Assembly (NCBI RefSeq): GCF_002287075.1
Contig: NZ_NSKE01000003.1
Span: 310,001 to 374,000 of the forward strand
Source: Fodinibius salipaludis
Lineage (GTDB): Bacteria; Bacteroidota; Rhodothermia; Balneolales; Balneolaceae
Length of the DNA: 64,000 nt
Direction of reading: 5' to 3'
Positions 61,734 to 64,000 of the stretch are shown here, in pieces. The translations under genes were made by a program, and so were the position numbers. Within the stretch, counting starts at the first letter, position 1; every line of letters begins with the position of its first letter. The notes beneath the pieces were generated by a model, which was given only the letters and a program-made list of their open reading frames with translations, ran no database searches and was not told the origin of the DNA.

Positions 61734-62186
61734 CTATAACAGTGTGTTGTATTGTTGCCCTTTGGGATTTTTAAAGATGTTGACCTGCAAATTATAGAGG
61801 TTCTGACGTAAGACTTGTATCTTGTGAGTATCAATATTGGAAGGGGCCATTAACGCATCTGAATGAGTGTCTCTTTCAAGTAATATTTTGGACTGAAGCA
61901 AGGTTAACTTTTTGTGTCCTACTACAAAAAACTGTTGAAATAGTTCGCTGAAATCTTTCTTCGGCATTAACTGCATGAAGTCCGATCCGCTATTATTATT
62001 TCCTTCTGCAGTTATTTGATGCGCTTCTTCATGATCCTCATTCCCATCCTGATTTTCTTCATCAATATCGGGAAAGTCTTTCGGGGGTTTAGATTGTAGA
62101 TCGGCAACATATTCCTGAATTGGATGCACGCCTCCCAGAGCTGGTATTGATGAAGAACTACTTGGTTTAGATGAACGAGAAAGCAT
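61734..62186 (-). CDS. Hypothetical protein of the chemotaxis-like region
   Basis: 150 residues: Ser-rich start, acidic middle (about 38-60), then predicted helices in LMPKKDFSELFQQFFVVGHKKLTLLQSKILLERD. No family recognised, no signal peptide or transmembrane segment. Convergent with the HisKA-like gene. Confidence 0.5.
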   Translation of the reverse strand: MLSRSSKPSSSSSIPALGGVHPIQEYVADLQSKPPKDFPDIDEENQDGNEDHEEAHQITAEGNNNSGSDFMQLMPKKDFSELFQQFFVVGHKKLTLLQSKILLERDTHSDALMAPSNIDTHKIQVLRQNLYNLQVNIFKNPKGQQYNTLL

Positions 62187-62494
62187 GATCTGCTCTAATT
62201 AGGAAGTGTGCCTTTTTTAATTAAGCTCCATTATTTAGAGTTATCGGTGATGTTAAGCCTTTCTTTAAGAATTTCAAAGCAGGTCGGTAGTGTAATAAAA
62301 ATATCATTAACTGAGTAGTAGCTTGTTTTCTTTTAAATAATTCGATTTTCAGTAAAAAAATTTAAGTGATGTCCCCCACCGACGATAAAGGAGTATGAAT
62401 AGCTAATAACTATTTGTTGCTCGGTTGATGATTGAGATGCGACTGAGTTCAAATCCGTAGAAATATTTTTACCTAAAAAGTACTGGAGTTAGTA
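62187..62494. other. Intergenic region before cheY, with a sigma-28-like promoter
   Basis: About 310 bases, AT-rich. At 62362-62388, TTAAGTGA, 11 bases, GACGATAA resembles the flagellar sigma-28 consensus (TAAAGTTT, 11, GCCGATAA) at 5 of 8 and 7 of 8 positions. The rest is not recognised. Confidence 0.4.
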
Positions 62495-62944
62495 ATGAGT
62501 AAGATAAAAGCACTGGTAGTAGACGATTCAAAAATTATGAGGAGTGCCGTAAAGCGTGCTCTTGATAATCTTATGTTGGCTGATTTTGAATACGTAGAGG
62601 CCAAGGATGGCGAAGACGCACTAAGTAAGTTTAATGAGGAGATCGAGATTATGTTTGTTGACTGGAACATGCCTAATATGACAGGGGTTGAGTTTGCCCA
62701 GGCTATACGAGAGCAGGGTAACGACCATATTCCTATTATAATGGTAACGGCCGAAAAGTCTATGGGGAAGGTCGATAAGGCTTTAAATGAGGGCGGAGCT
62801 AATGAGTATGTCACAAAACCATTTACAGCTGACAAAATGCACAAAGCCATCAGTGACTATTTCGACGAAGATGGAAAAATTGTAGGTGGAGGTGATGGCG
62901 AGGAAGAAGACAAAAGTTTTTTCAAAGGTATACTAAACTCTTAA
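62495..62944 (+). CDS. cheY: CheY-like response regulator
   Basis: 149 residues. Receiver domain: acid pocket D10-D11, phospho-acceptor D56 (MFVDWNMPN), Thr in IMVTAEKS and Lys in EYVTKPF. A 22-residue acidic C-terminal tail follows (GGGDGEEEDKSFFKGILNS), longer than usual in CheY. It is the first gene of a run with CheX and a CheA-like protein, 19 bases apart. Confidence 0.88.
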   Translation: MSKIKALVVDDSKIMRSAVKRALDNLMLADFEYVEAKDGEDALSKFNEEIEIMFVDWNMPNMTGVEFAQAIREQGNDHIPIIMVTAEKSMGKVDKALNEGGANEYVTKPFTADKMHKAISDYFDEDGKIVGGGDGEEEDKSFFKGILNS

Positions 62945-62963
62945 ACAAGCAGGTAGAAAATAA

Positions 62964-63461
62964 ATGAAATTAGCTGAAATTGAAGAATTAGAACAGATCC
63001 CGGAAGAGTTGGTGGAAAAGGTTGAAGAGTCTGTTTTAAATACGTTTGGATCAATAATTGGTGAAGAACTGAAGTACATTGAGTACGAAAACGGTGATAA
63101 GCCTCTTAACGGTATAATTGGAAATATTGCAGTTTTTAATACTGATCATACGCTTTCACTGATGTTGGCCATTCCCAAGGATACGGCCTTGTACTTTTCA
63201 AAGGTATTTATCGGGATGGAGTTACCATTTGAAAGTGATGATATGGGAGATCTGGTTGGAGAAATTTCAAATATTTTGGCCGGTGATGTTGCTGCTAATG
63301 TAGAAAAGGTTGGGTTTCGGGGACAATCTTCGTTGCCTACGGCTACAAGAGGTAGTGACTTGACCCTCTTTATGCCTAATAAGCCTCCTACCAAAAAGAT
63401 GAAGTTTATCAGTGATAATACAGAATTTTTACTGACGATGGTATTAAGTGAATCTAACTAA
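62964..63461 (+). CDS. cheX: CheX/CheC-family phosphatase-like chemotaxis protein
   Basis: 165 residues. The CheC/CheX active helix motif E-x-x-N is seen in DLVGEISNILAGDVAANV (about residues 95-112). One such helix fits CheX rather than two-motif CheC. These proteins dephosphorylate CheY-P. It lies between the CheY-like and the CheA-like gene and so is likely to act on this CheY. Confidence 0.82.
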   Translation: MKLAEIEELEQIPEELVEKVEESVLNTFGSIIGEELKYIEYENGDKPLNGIIGNIAVFNTDHTLSLMLAIPKDTALYFSKVFIGMELPFESDDMGDLVGEISNILAGDVAANVEKVGFRGQSSLPTATRGSDLTLFMPNKPPTKKMKFISDNTEFLLTMVLSESN

Positions 63462-63472
63462 ACAGTATTGGG

Positions 63473-64000
63473 ATGAGTAGTAAAAAAGAACAGCGAATAG
63501 AAGATCTTGGAAATATAATGCGTGCGCTGGCCGATGTATGGCCGGCTGATCGTGAGAACGTCGCAGTTGCAGGAGCTCAGTTTGAGGAATTTATTTCTAC
63601 TTTTGAGGAAGATCCCGGGCAGCTACAGCGGCTAATCGATATGGCATGGAAGGGCTTGAAATACCTTTTCCAAGAGGATGATTATTTTATAAGTGTTAAA
63701 ACAGCCACAATGCAGGCTGTTAATACGATACGTGAGTATTTAGTCAATGATGGAAATATTGAGGTCGAAGTTTTTGAAAAAGCTTATGATGATCTTGTGG
63801 ATGCATTGGCAGGTGAAAAGGAATCAGCCGATAAATTAATAGAGCTTGATGAGGAATCATCTGAGCCAGGCTCATCGGATACCTCAACTATTGATGAGTC
63901 TAAAACACTGAATGATCTGGCTTCTTATATAATGGGGTTGGAAGAGGATGAGGCGTCAGGCGAATATATAGAAAGCTTAAATTCTATTACTGTTGCAGTA
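63473..64000 (+). CDS. Probable CheA-like protein, 5' part (cut by the window edge)
   Basis: 176 codons are visible from the ATG at 63473, open to the end of the window. The N-terminal 120 residues are helical (FEEFISTFEEDPGQLQRLIDMAWKGLKYLF... VNTIREYLV) and could be HPt-related, followed by an acidic linker (about 118-160). No CheA kinase or W-box motif is in view; the call rests on the gene order cheY-cheX and is tentative. The protein is not related in sequence to a known product here by anything stronger. Confidence 0.45.
   Translation, partial: MSSKKEQRIEDLGNIMRALADVWPADRENVAVAGAQFEEFISTFEEDPGQLQRLIDMAWKGLKYLFQEDDYFISVKTATMQAVNTIREYLVNDGNIEVEVFEKAYDDLVDALAGEKESADKLIELDEESSEPGSSDTSTIDESKTLNDLASYIMGLEEDEASGEYIESLNSITVAV

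Overview
The window looks like chromosomal DNA from a Bacteroidota-related, moderate-GC Gram-negative bacterium, most likely of the Balneola/Rhodothermota branch. Supporting signs are a T9SS-type C-terminal sorting domain on a secreted subtilase, carboxypeptidase-regulatory-like beta-sandwich domains fused to outer-membrane proteins (a DUF5686 protein and a TonB receptor), a DUF4292 lipoprotein, a HmuY-type lipoprotein, an arsenosugar radical-SAM cluster, and promoters of the TTTG-N19/21-TAnnTTTG type in front of the SRP RNA and tRNA-Val. Shine-Dalgarno-like sequences are present before several genes. The taxonomic placement is inference from gene content only.

Layout. 0-9 kb: an anti-sigma kinase/anti-anti-sigma pair (left gene cut by the window edge), an alpha/beta hydrolase, a SPOR lipoprotein, an iron-type ABC permease and ATPase with no binding protein, a small YeaQ/GlsB-type membrane protein, a c-type cytochrome lipoprotein and a DUF5686 outer-membrane protein. 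8.8-13.7 kb: an arsenosugar-type cluster (two glycosyltransferase-like genes, arsS, an AhpD-like protein) divergent from a membrane protein/MerA-like flavoprotein pair. 13.9-23 kb: lexA, a CPBP protease, an M28 and an S9 peptidase, a BtuB-like TonB receptor, a membrane-protein pseudogene and an OmpA lipoprotein with type-3 thrombospondin calcium repeats. 23.3-24.3 kb: tRNA-Ala, a roughly 750-base stretch with no gene, and SRP RNA. 24.4-37.8 kb: YpdA-like reductase, YheT-like hydrolase, T9SS subtilase, a TPR/DUF4292/EnvC-like envelope operon, a BtuF-like protein without signal peptide, a broken REP-associated transposase bracketed by two REP palindromes, and a fructosamine-kinase/LMW-phosphatase pair. 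38-48.5 kb: housekeeping genes (ileS, DksA-like, lspA, ribBA, yajC, fadJ/fadI) with a DUF433/DUF5615 toxin-antitoxin-like pair inserted.

48.6-52.2 kb is a small accessory island starting at tRNA-Val: an inverted GTACAAAT repeat, a gene fragment, a membrane protein, a Fic protein with two 16-bp operator-like repeats upstream, and two decayed genes (an S24-type repressor with frameshift and Ser-to-Ala, and a PAS-domain fragment with frameshift). 52.3-57 kb is a TonB receptor/HmuY/periplasmic tandem CbiX-like chelatase locus, the most interesting candidate system here: it has the layout of a heme uptake operon, but with a secreted class-II-chelatase-like protein in the position where a metal-removal enzyme would be useful.

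57.3-64 kb: a winged-helix-like protein, an OprP-like porin, a large hybrid histidine kinase, then a chemotaxis-like block (stand-alone histidine-kinase dimerization domain, unknown protein, CheY, CheX, and the start of a probable CheA) cut by the right edge. A sigma-28-like promoter precedes cheY.
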